DNA from: Flavobacteriaceae bacterium
GTDB taxonomy: Bacteria; Bacteroidota; Bacteroidia; Flavobacteriales; Flavobacteriaceae
Direction: 5' to 3'
DNA length: 64,000 nucleotides
Assembly (NCBI GenBank): GCA_029243245.1
Contig: JAQWSK010000016.1
Coordinates: 248,001-312,000 of the forward strand
Shown here: in pieces, positions 55,129-62,405 of the stretch
Numbering within the stretch: position 1 is the first letter of the stretch
Layout of the letters: the number at the start of each line of letters is the position of its first letter
The notes under the pieces: model-generated
Databases searched by the model: none
The model's input: the letters and a program-made list of their open reading frames with translations, nothing else
Told to the model about the DNA's origin: nothing
Position numbers and translations under genes: made by a program

Positions 55129-55680
55129 TTAATTTTCTTTTAAAAATTCTTGAATTTTATTTTTTGCATGATGATAATTTGCTTTTAAAGCACCCACAGA
55201 AGTTCCTAAAATTTTAGAAATTTGCTCATATTTCATATTATCAAAATATTTCATGTTGAAAGCTATTCTTTGCTTGGTGGGTAATATTAGTATAGCCTCT
55301 TGTAGTTTCTTTTCAGCATCATTTCCATCAAAATATTGTTCAGATTTTAGATTACTTAATAAACTAGTAGAAACGGCATCATTTAAAGTTTGAAAAAGAT
55401 ATCTTTTTTTCTTTTTCAAAAAAGACAAAGATTCATTAGTTGCTATTTTATATATCCAAGTGTATATTTTTGATTCTCCTTTAAATTTACTTAAATTTTC
55501 AAAAACTTTAATGAAGGTGTTTTGAGTCACATCATTAGCGTCTTCATGAGATATTAATATTTTTCTAATATGCCAATATATTCTTTCCTGATAAAGATTA
55601 ATTATATAATTAAAAACATAATTTCTTTTTTCAGGTTTTATAAACATAGCCAATAATTCTTGGTCTGTATATTTATTCAT
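55129..55680 (-). CDS. ECF-type RNA polymerase sigma factor
   Basis: Sigma-70 family, extracytoplasmic-function type, 183 residues. Region 2: VTQNTFIKVFENLSKFKGES, YTWIYKIATNESLSFL. Region 4: LPTKQRIAFNMKYFDNMKYEQISKILG and the recognition helix segment SVGALKANYHHAKNKIQ. It is the first gene of a three-gene operon with the candidate anti-sigma and the Spy-like protein, the usual layout of autoregulated envelope-stress sigma systems. Confidence 0.92.
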   Translation of the reverse strand: MNKYTDQELLAMFIKPEKRNYVFNYIINLYQERIYWHIRKILISHEDANDVTQNTFIKVFENLSKFKGESKIYTWIYKIATNESLSFLKKKKRYLFQTLNDAVSTSLLSNLKSEQYFDGNDAEKKLQEAILILPTKQRIAFNMKYFDNMKYEQISKILGTSVGALKANYHHAKNKIQEFLKEN

Positions 55681-55756
55681 TTTCTTTTTAAGCGAACTTT
55701 CTATTTAAATTAAGCATGCTATAATTATGTTCAAAATAAACCTTAACTAATTTTGT

Positions 55757-56971
55757 TCATATGCGGTAAATTTCCACCATTTTTACAATTCGTTTTGCTG
55801 CTGAAACTGCTGCAGAGTAATCCTGTGAAAAGTTGAGTCGGAAACTATCCATACAAGCTGGATCAAATTCTGATCCAGGCGTAACTATAACCTTTGCCTG
55901 ATATCGCAGTAAGTGTATAAAAGTATATAAATCTACACGAAGCGGGGGTAGTTGTGGGAAAAGATAACTGCCAGCCTGGGGAGTTGCTGTATAGATATTA
56001 CCAGCCCTGAAAGTTTGTAGTAATTCATCTCTTATTGATTCATGTTCTCGAATACGATTTTCAATCCAGCCCAAAGGTTCCTGAAACCAAGTATCAAGAA
56101 CTGATTGATTGTATCCTGCAGCACGCAAAGAAACTATAGCTTGAAGGGATTCCATTCTTTCAATCAATTTTGGTGTGCCAAATGCGACTCCAAGGCGAAA
56201 TCCGCTAAGAGATTCAGTTTTTGATGGTCCCATGATAGTAATAAGATTTTCAGGCTGAACATCACAAGAACGAAGATGAGTATAGACCTCACCACTATAT
56301 AGCATTCTAGAGTACAGTTGATCCACAATTACACTCACATCATGGTTTGCTGCAAGATCTGCTATTTTAGTTATTGTAGTTTTTGAATAGACAAGACCTG
56401 TAGGATTATTGGGTGTTGAAAAGACTAGAACCTTTGCTCCTGCTTTAAATGAGTCTTCAATTCGATTTAGATCTGGACTGTTTACGGATTGAGAATTTTT
56501 GTAGTTTAAAGGAATTGATAAAATGTCACCTCCGAAAAACTTAACAAGTTTACGGTTGGCAAAATAGTCAGGTTCAACTACAGCAACTTTTGTCCCAGCA
56601 TCAACCATTGAAGCAAGTGCCAAAAATAATGCCCCTTGAGTTCCAGGAGTTATAATCAATTCGCTATTAGCTTCAATTGGCCTGCCAGTAAACTTCCCAA
56701 GTCTAGCAGCTAGTCTATCTCTTATTTCAGCCGATCCTCTATACTCAGTATACGCTTGAGATCCACCTCTAATAAAACCCTCTTTCCAAGTTTCATCAGA
56801 ACTGGGTGTTGGAGGAAAGGCATCTACATCCCCGTGGGAGAAATCAATATGAACTCCATCAAGTTTCTCGCCAAGCATAATGGTGTTAAGATCTCCTAGC
56901 TTTTGTCGGACTTCCTGGCCAGGAGCATTATTTGTAGCAAGAGCTTTAAATCTTTCATCAAGTGTCATCAT
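55757..56971 (-). CDS. Class I/II aminotransferase with foreign base composition
   Basis: PLP-dependent aminotransferase of 404 residues. Motifs are STPNNPTG, the PLP-contact VIVDQLYSRM and the lysine in IMGPSKTESLSGFRLGVAF, with ITPGTQGALFLALASM early. The codon and base use differ from the neighbours: three 60-base lines (from 56041, 56101 and 56161) contain 24, 24 and 26 G+C, against 13 (from 54901) and 16 (from 57541) in flanking genes. This suggests recent transfer from a higher-G+C bacterium. It follows the DUF2855 gene by 32 bp on the same strand. The substrate is unknown. Confidence 0.9.
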   Translation of the reverse strand: MMTLDERFKALATNNAPGQEVRQKLGDLNTIMLGEKLDGVHIDFSHGDVDAFPPTPSSDETWKEGFIRGGSQAYTEYRGSAEIRDRLAARLGKFTGRPIEANSELIITPGTQGALFLALASMVDAGTKVAVVEPDYFANRKLVKFFGGDILSIPLNYKNSQSVNSPDLNRIEDSFKAGAKVLVFSTPNNPTGLVYSKTTITKIADLAANHDVSVIVDQLYSRMLYSGEVYTHLRSCDVQPENLITIMGPSKTESLSGFRLGVAFGTPKLIERMESLQAIVSLRAAGYNQSVLDTWFQEPLGWIENRIREHESIRDELLQTFRAGNIYTATPQAGSYLFPQLPPLRVDLYTFIHLLRYQAKVIVTPGSEFDPACMDSFRLNFSQDYSAAVSAAKRIVKMVEIYRI

Positions 56972-57003
56972 TGCTAAGATATAAAAACCTCATCAAAGGT
57001 TCA

Positions 57004-58083
57004 TTAATCACTTAGCTGTACAATATAACCCTTACTTGGATCTATTTTTCCTTTTAAGGATTTTAAATACAGTTCATGCAATTCTTTGGGATCATTAAAA
57101 TATTTTAGTTTTATGTCATGTTTAATTTTCATAATAAATTCTTTCAATAAGACTTCAGCCAATAATGTGGTTTTTTTAACTCCCATTGTTTTGTATCTTT
57201 TTTCAGCATGATTTGGAGCAAAGAAAAATTTAGAATTAGGAATTGATTTAAAATTAGTTTTTGAAGACCAATCTGCTAATCCTATTAAACTGACATATTT
57301 TAATGAGTCTGCTAAGTAATCAGATAATTTTTTTAGATAATCAGAGTTCCCAGCAAAATCAACTATTATTGATTTTGCTGAATCAAGTTTTTCCTCTGCA
57401 TTATCATAAGATAAAACAGTGTCATAAAATTTAATTTTTGATAAAAATTTTATGTTTTTATCCGATGTAATACCTATAATTTTTTTTTTGTCTTCTAGTT
57501 TATTTTTAGATAATAAAAATGCCAAAGATAAAGCTGTTTTAGAAGATGCGCTTGTAAGAATTATCTGATCACATTCAAAAAATTTTTCATCTTTCAAAAA
57601 ATAATAATTCAAAAACGAAGTTAAAAATAGAGGTTTTATTAAAGGATGATATTCTACTGATTCATCTGTGTTTTTTGAAATTTTTAAGTAATGATTGTAT
57701 ACTGAAGGAAGTTTTCTTCTATGATTAGAATCATCTATAAAGCCATGGGTGTTTACCTTTTTTGGTAAAACTTTTAAGTATTTACTCATAGGAAAATATC
57801 CATAAAACTTTTCTCCCTCAGAAACATTTTCATTTTGAGAAGAAATAACATTTGCAAAACCCCAAACTGGGACAATACCATAAGGTTCCTCAGCTGGAAA
57901 GAAATTCCAATAACCTAACGTGTCCCCAATAACTGCATACGTAATATTATTTGTAGTAAAAGCATACCTTTCAATTTCTAATATGACTTCATCGGTTTTT
58001 AAACTTGGAATGCTGTCATCTGAAAAAGAAACTTCAAAAAGATCATACTTATTTACCAGAAAAGTTAGATTTTTTTTATTCAT
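57004..58083 (-). CDS. DUF2855-family protein, MDR-like
   Basis: Protein of 359 residues matching DUF2855: EPYGIVPVWGFANVISSQN, GEKFYGYFPMSKYLKV and the C-terminal half. The layout looks like a medium-chain dehydrogenase/quinone-reductase: a GroES-like part (about 1-150) then a Rossmann-like part with ILTSASSKTALSLAFLLS. The glycine-rich loop is replaced by SASSKTA, so cofactor binding is uncertain. Function unknown. It is transcribed with the downstream aminotransferase, but unlike it has low G+C. Confidence 0.75.
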   Translation of the reverse strand: MNKKNLTFLVNKYDLFEVSFSDDSIPSLKTDEVILEIERYAFTTNNITYAVIGDTLGYWNFFPAEEPYGIVPVWGFANVISSQNENVSEGEKFYGYFPMSKYLKVLPKKVNTHGFIDDSNHRRKLPSVYNHYLKISKNTDESVEYHPLIKPLFLTSFLNYYFLKDEKFFECDQIILTSASSKTALSLAFLLSKNKLEDKKKIIGITSDKNIKFLSKIKFYDTVLSYDNAEEKLDSAKSIIVDFAGNSDYLKKLSDYLADSLKYVSLIGLADWSSKTNFKSIPNSKFFFAPNHAEKRYKTMGVKKTTLLAEVLLKEFIMKIKHDIKLKYFNDPKELHELYLKSLKGKIDPSKGYIVQLSD

Positions 58084-58246
58084 AAATTATTAGTCATAAA
58101 ATCTAAGTGAAAGGTAATATTTTACTATATAAAAATGTTTAGTTTACTTTTTTAAATAAGAAATAAATAAACACACAAATTACTTGGTAGATAATAACCA
58201 AAATATTTATTTTATTACTTTTATTTTTAATGTTATTATGTATTTC

Positions 58247-58254
58247 TATATTTG
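58247..58254 (+). promoter_or_regulatory. -7 promoter element of the 58302 lipoprotein gene
   Basis: TATATTTG, 47 nt before the ATG at 58302; no TTTG at -33. The rest of the 218-bp gap between the divergent genes (58084-58301) is A+T-rich with nothing else I can support. Confidence 0.45.
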
Positions 58255-58301
58255 GAGGTGATGTCTTAGTAATCTGATAAACAACTCAATAAAAATATTA
58301 T

Positions 58302-59534
58302 ATGAAAAATGACTCCTTTGTTTTAATAGTAGTAGCAACTCTTTTAATAGTTGGTTGTGACACAGGATTCAACAAAACGAAAGAATGTGATATAACCCAG
58401 GTAAACGGAACGGATGACTATTGGGCAGAATATTTGGGACACGACCAAACCGTAGATTTTTGGCCAGATGAATTTGTTAATTACTGGGCAGTTGTTGTAA
58501 ATAAAAACGACTTTCCGAATGTTGGGTTTAAAATTCAAGGAGAATTTCCAGAGGCAAGATATTTTAGTTACAATGTTTATGGAAAAGATAGAAATTCCAC
58601 TGCATCTATATTCGACACACAAATAAAAGCTGAAAATTGTTCTTCAAATCCATTCAAAAACCAAAAAAAAGAAACTTCTATAAATAAAAATCTATATACC
58701 CTTTTTGTGGTTCCAGAGTCAGTTTCTAAATTTGACACAAACGATAATGTATTGAAGTTTATAGACGGCGAAGAAGAAATCACCCTAATACTACGATATT
58801 ACGTTCCAGCTAGAGGAGACCGTGCTGGTGTTGATTTACCTAAGATTGAAGTATTTGATTTAGACTCAAAAGAGTCTGTAACGATTCCCGAAACAAGCAA
58901 TTTATTAATGACAACTCCACAAATACTAGGCAGAATTAATGCTGGGTATTCTTTTCAAATAGACAATAATGTTCGCTTTTATCGGGGCGATGCAACAGGG
59001 CTTTATCCAAATAATGACAACCAATATGTGCGTACTTTTTTAAATTACGACGATGATGATGTTTATATTATTAGGTGGAAAGTACCAACCTCTCCAAAAA
59101 ACAGTTCAGAATTTGATAGTGCTGATGTTCGTTATTCTTCAATGAATTTAGGAGATAACATTACCAATAATTTTGATGGAATTTACGACAGCCAATACAA
59201 ACTTAATAAAGACAGCTTTGTAACTCTTGTAATTGCCGATGAAATACCTGAACTAAGAGAAAAAGCAGAAACTGCAGGATATAATTTTATGCCTTGGACT
59301 TTACCAGGTAACAAAGGATATTTAATATATCGAAACCTGTTAACGAAAGAAGGAACGACTGCTGCTTATACACTAAATAAAGTTCCTTTGCCTAATTTTT
59401 CGACGAACCGATCCCATGTAATAACCCACGACGCCAAAAATTATATTGGAGACTATGCACCTATTGGTCTTCGGATGACTAAAGCTGAATATTTAGCTGA
59501 TTTTGGAGGGTTTAATCACAAACTCAGAGAGTAA
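58302..59534 (+). CDS. Unrecognised lipoprotein
   Basis: Predicted lipoprotein of 410 residues with signal peptide and lipobox LLIVGC (Cys about 19). I do not recognise the family. The mature part is soluble and beta-rich, with WAVVVNKNDFPNVGFKIQG, ARYFSYNVYGKDRNSTASIFD and NAGYSFQIDNNVRFYRGD, and a Pro/Asn/Asp-rich end. The tone resembles secreted proteins of the DUF1214/DUF1254 type, but I cannot show this. G+C is higher than the surroundings in places (25 of 60 in the lines from 58801 and 58981). It is divergent from the DUF2855 gene. 110 bp downstream is tRNA-Val. Confidence 0.75.
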   Translation: MKNDSFVLIVVATLLIVGCDTGFNKTKECDITQVNGTDDYWAEYLGHDQTVDFWPDEFVNYWAVVVNKNDFPNVGFKIQGEFPEARYFSYNVYGKDRNSTASIFDTQIKAENCSSNPFKNQKKETSINKNLYTLFVVPESVSKFDTNDNVLKFIDGEEEITLILRYYVPARGDRAGVDLPKIEVFDLDSKESVTIPETSNLLMTTPQILGRINAGYSFQIDNNVRFYRGDATGLYPNNDNQYVRTFLNYDDDDVYIIRWKVPTSPKNSSEFDSADVRYSSMNLGDNITNNFDGIYDSQYKLNKDSFVTLVIADEIPELREKAETAGYNFMPWTLPGNKGYLIYRNLLTKEGTTAAYTLNKVPLPNFSTNRSHVITHDAKNYIGDYAPIGLRMTKAEYLADFGGFNHKLRE

Positions 59535-59612
59535 AATTTAAAATCTCATTTCGCGACACATAACAATCTTTCGAGTAGGTGTTTCCATCCACATAGCAAT
59601 CCGCATATAAAT

Positions 59613-59639
59613 AAAAAACCCCTCTTAAAAAGTGAGGTT
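59613..59639 (-). terminator. Terminator of tRNA-Val
   Basis: On the minus strand AACCTC (59639 side) pairs with GGGGTT around an AT-rich loop, followed by six T. It lies 5 nt after the encoded CCA end of tRNA-Val. Confidence 0.6.
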
Positions 59640-59643
59640 GAAA

Positions 59644-59721
59644 TGGTGGGCGCTGAGGGATTCGAACCCCCGACCCTTTGGGTGTAAACCAAATGCTCTG
59701 AACCAACTGAGCTAAGCGCCC
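59644..59721 (-). tRNA. tRNA-Val (anticodon TAC), CCA encoded
   Basis: Minus-strand tRNA: acceptor GGGCGCT/AGCGCCC, D arm with CTCAGTTGG, anticodon stem TTTGG/CCAAA around TTTACAC (anticodon TAC), T arm GGTTCGAATCC, discriminator A. The 3' CCA is encoded (59646-59644), unlike tRNA-Leu in this window. The mature part is 59647-59721. The only -7-like TATATTTG upstream is at 59824-59817, 96 nt before the 5' end. Confidence 0.95.
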
Positions 59722-59862
59722 AAATGAAGTGTTTATAGAATTTAAGTAGTATTTTACTTGAATTGTTAATAGCTAATGTAAAATATGACGCTTTAACTAA
59801 CACTAATTTTGAAAGGCAAATATAAAAGTTTATTCTTTATCTGCTTCATCTTTTTTAAAATT

Positions 59863-59890
59863 AAAAATGCCCTTTATAAAGGGCATTTTT
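59863..59890. terminator. Perfect palindromic bidirectional terminator
   Basis: A 28-bp perfect palindrome: AAAAATGCCCTTTA followed by its own reverse complement, ending in five T on both strands. It lies 15 bp after the stop of the 59906-60628 gene (minus strand) and serves as its terminator. On the plus strand it would stop any transcript entering from the left. Confidence 0.85.
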
Positions 59891-59905
59891 AATAATAATT
59901 TTAAA

Positions 59906-60628
59906 TTATTCAAAACTAACAAATTTAAGCTGTTCCCAAATAACTCTTAAACGAAATCCATCTGGATCATATTCATTCATTTTAGATCCTTTAGGTCCAA
60001 CCCAATCAGTCAAATCCAATGTTTTTAGAGCATCTTCAACAGAGCTAAAACCATCCCATGTCATTACGGTAGATTCATCGTTTCCGCTAGGATATATTTT
60101 AGTTGCAATACCCCAATTTTTCATAGAATTTGAACTGGATTTTATGTTTTTTTCATGTATAGGCTTCCATAGATTCTTGTTTTCAGACAAAAAACCATTA
60201 AGGTTCTTAGGTTTAGCATAATTCCATATCCAAACTTTAGCATCATTATTACCTTGAACCTCATCTTGAATTCTATAATAGTGTGTTTCATAAACCTCAT
60301 ATTCAGAAGAAATATCTTGAAAATTATATCCTAAAGACTCTAATGATTGCAACCAACCAGAGTTTAGTTGATCAGATATAGTTTCATGAGCATTTACAAA
60401 CGCATAATTAACATCATTGTTCCCAGCCGTTCCCACTTTTCTCATTAATGCCCATCCAAGCTGTTTCTTGTTTTTAATGTTTTGCTGAGCCACTTTCGCC
60501 CAATAGTTCATTTCTTTTCTTTCAAAATCTTCAATGTTCTTCTGATCAACTTTAACATAGGTTATAGAAAAATATTGAGAATGAGCCACAAAACTGGTCA
60601 TAATTAATAATAAAAAAAATTTTTTCAT
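59906..60628 (-). CDS. Exported two-repeat protein (ferredoxin-like fold suspected)
   Basis: Signal peptide (about residues 1-17, ending VAHSQ) and a mature protein of about 220 residues built from two similar halves. Half one is SITYVKVDQKNIEDFERKEM followed by WAKVAQQNIKNKKQLGWALM. Half two is KVWIWNYAKPKNLNGFLSEN followed by WKPIHEKNIKSSSNSMKNWG. The beta - helix with W..I...NI - beta repeat recalls the dimeric alpha-beta barrel (ABM/NIPSNAP-like) fold. No catalytic residue can be named. It is exported to the periplasm or beyond; function unknown. Confidence 0.65.
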   Translation of the reverse strand: MKKFFLLLIMTSFVAHSQYFSITYVKVDQKNIEDFERKEMNYWAKVAQQNIKNKKQLGWALMRKVGTAGNNDVNYAFVNAHETISDQLNSGWLQSLESLGYNFQDISSEYEVYETHYYRIQDEVQGNNDAKVWIWNYAKPKNLNGFLSENKNLWKPIHEKNIKSSSNSMKNWGIATKIYPSGNDESTVMTWDGFSSVEDALKTLDLTDWVGPKGSKMNEYDPDGFRLRVIWEQLKFVSFE

Positions 60629-60755
60629 AATTAGTAATTTAAATTAATGATTAATATATACTTATAAATTGCAAAACACAATTAACTCTTTAATGTTAAC
60701 AAATTGATTAGTAAATGTGATTTTATTAAAATAAGTATAATAGAATTTTTTATGT

Positions 60756-61376
60756 TTATAATATACTCATGTTTTTTAAATCTTTTATTAATTGTTTAGG
60801 CGATTTAAAATGAATAGAATTGATAAATAATTTTTTAGCAGCTTCAATATTGCTTATATTATCATCAATAAATAATGTTTTATTTGGTTCTAAATTGAAA
60901 CGATTAATCGTTATCTCATATATTTTTCTATATGGTTTCCTTGTTTTTTCTTCTCCAGAAACAATAATTCCGTCAAACCATTTTAAAAATTCAAATTTTT
61001 TTAAAGCTTTTGGAAAAGTTTCAGAACTCCAATTAGTTAAAGCATAAATTTTATATTTTTTAGATAAAACTAATTTTTTTAATATATCTAGTGTTCCTGG
61101 TATTGGATCTTTTAACATTTCATCCCACCTGTCATAATACATTCTAATCAATTTTTCATATTCGGGAAATTCTATTACTTTTTCTTCAGTAGCTCTAGAA
61201 ATAGGATATCCCGCATCTTGGTTTTCATTCCAATTCACAGTACAAATGTTTTTGTAAAACCAATTCATTTTATGAACATTACCTTTAAAAACATCTAAAA
61301 AAACGTAATCAGGATTCCAATCAATTAGAACTCCTCCTAAATCAAAAATTATAGAACATACTTTATTGTTTTTCAT
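60756..61376 (-). CDS. HAD-family hydrolase
   Basis: Haloacid-dehalogenase superfamily phosphatase of 206 residues. Motif I is IIFDLGGVLIDWNP, with the nucleophile Asp and a second acid position replaced by Gly. Motif II is YALTNWSSETF, the lysine is in GEEKTRKPYRKIYE and the metal-binding Asp pair is in LFIDDNISNIEAAK. The cap is inserted between motifs I and II. The missing +2 Asp (DLGG instead of DxD) is usual for the 2-haloacid-dehalogenase/YihX-type branch, which hydrolyses sugar phosphates or haloacids. Substrate unknown. Confidence 0.87.
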   Translation of the reverse strand: MKNNKVCSIIFDLGGVLIDWNPDYVFLDVFKGNVHKMNWFYKNICTVNWNENQDAGYPISRATEEKVIEFPEYEKLIRMYYDRWDEMLKDPIPGTLDILKKLVLSKKYKIYALTNWSSETFPKALKKFEFLKWFDGIIVSGEEKTRKPYRKIYEITINRFNLEPNKTLFIDDNISNIEAAKKLFINSIHFKSPKQLIKDLKNMSIL

Positions 61377-61523
61377 TAATTGTTTTTTAGATATTAAATA
61401 ATAGCTATGATTTCTCTTAATTTCTTAAAATCAAGATATTACTTTATACAGAATTAACTTTTACTTTATACGTTTAATATACAAAACACTTGAACTTAAT
61501 TTTATTTTAGATAAATTAGATGA

Positions 61524-62378
61524 ATGAGATTTATCGTTTTAATTTTTTTAATTTCTTTTTCATTAGTTAGTCAACAATTACCTGCCCGATGGGATGAGCT
61601 TACAGCTAGCGACTGGGAATTAGCACTAGAAAAATCTAATTATACCTGTATACTTCCAATTGGAATACTTGAAAAGCACGGGCCGCAAGGACCAATAGGC
61701 TCAGATTTAATTAAAGTACGAGAGTGGTCAGCTCGGGCTACAAAAAGTGAATATGCAGTAGTTTTTCCTGATTATTTTTACGGACAAATAAACGAGGCTA
61801 AACAACAATATGGAACATTTTCATTGCCTAGTAAACTCACAATGGAACTATTAGAAGCTACTTGCCAAGAAATAGGAAGAAATGGATTTAAAAGAATTAT
61901 TATTGTTAATGGTCATGGTGGTAATCCACAAATGATTAGATACTTTATACAAAATCAACTAGAAAAAAGAAGGGATTATGCTGTCTATTATTTTGATCCA
62001 AAAACCCCAAAAGATGTATTAGATAGAGCAAATAATATTAGAAAATCCGATTCTTCTTTCGATCAACATGGAGGAGAAAATGAAACTTCTTCATTATTAT
62101 ATTTGCGTCCTGATTTAGTTAAAATGAATTATGCGAAAAATGAATCAGGACTTAATCAAAAAAGACTCACTTTAAACTCAGATCTTTATACAGCTATCTG
62201 GTGGTATGCTTCGTTTCCAAATCATTATGCAGGAGTTAGTGAAATGGCATCGTTGGAGTTAGGAAAACTTTTGACAGAATCTACCATTAAATCATTAGTT
62301 AAAGCTATCAAGTCTGTAAAAAATGATGATCAAACTCTAATCCTTCAAAACGAATATTTTGATAAAGTAAAAAATTAG
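61524..62378 (+). CDS. Exported creatininase-family amidohydrolase
   Basis: Metal-dependent hydrolase of the creatininase/MftE family, 284 residues. Metal ligands: PIGILEKHGPQGPIGSD, VNGHGGNPQM and DQHGGENETSSLL. Unusually for this family it begins with a signal-like N-terminus (MRFIVLIFLISFSLVSQQ), so it probably acts in the periplasm. The substrate could be an amide of a nutrient rather than creatinine. A divergent gap of 147 bp separates it from the HAD gene. Confidence 0.85.
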   Translation: MRFIVLIFLISFSLVSQQLPARWDELTASDWELALEKSNYTCILPIGILEKHGPQGPIGSDLIKVREWSARATKSEYAVVFPDYFYGQINEAKQQYGTFSLPSKLTMELLEATCQEIGRNGFKRIIIVNGHGGNPQMIRYFIQNQLEKRRDYAVYYFDPKTPKDVLDRANNIRKSDSSFDQHGGENETSSLLYLRPDLVKMNYAKNESGLNQKRLTLNSDLYTAIWWYASFPNHYAGVSEMASLELGKLLTESTIKSLVKAIKSVKNDDQTLILQNEYFDKVKN

Positions 62379-62405
62379 ATTATTTAATTAAATAGTAATC
62401 ATACG

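Noticed and set aside
59641-59721. tRNA-Val as the attachment site of a genomic island to its left
   Set aside because: No integrase and no repeat of the tRNA 3' end could be found by eye in 55.7-59.6 kb.
59524-59803. Open frames of 60 and 85 codons across tRNA-Val
   Set aside because: They read through the tRNA gene and its terminator; the residue runs correspond to tRNA sequence, not protein.
59863-59890. 28-bp perfect palindrome as an operator or mobile-element end
   Set aside because: It sits 15 bp after a stop codon with A/T runs on both sides, the form of a bidirectional terminator.
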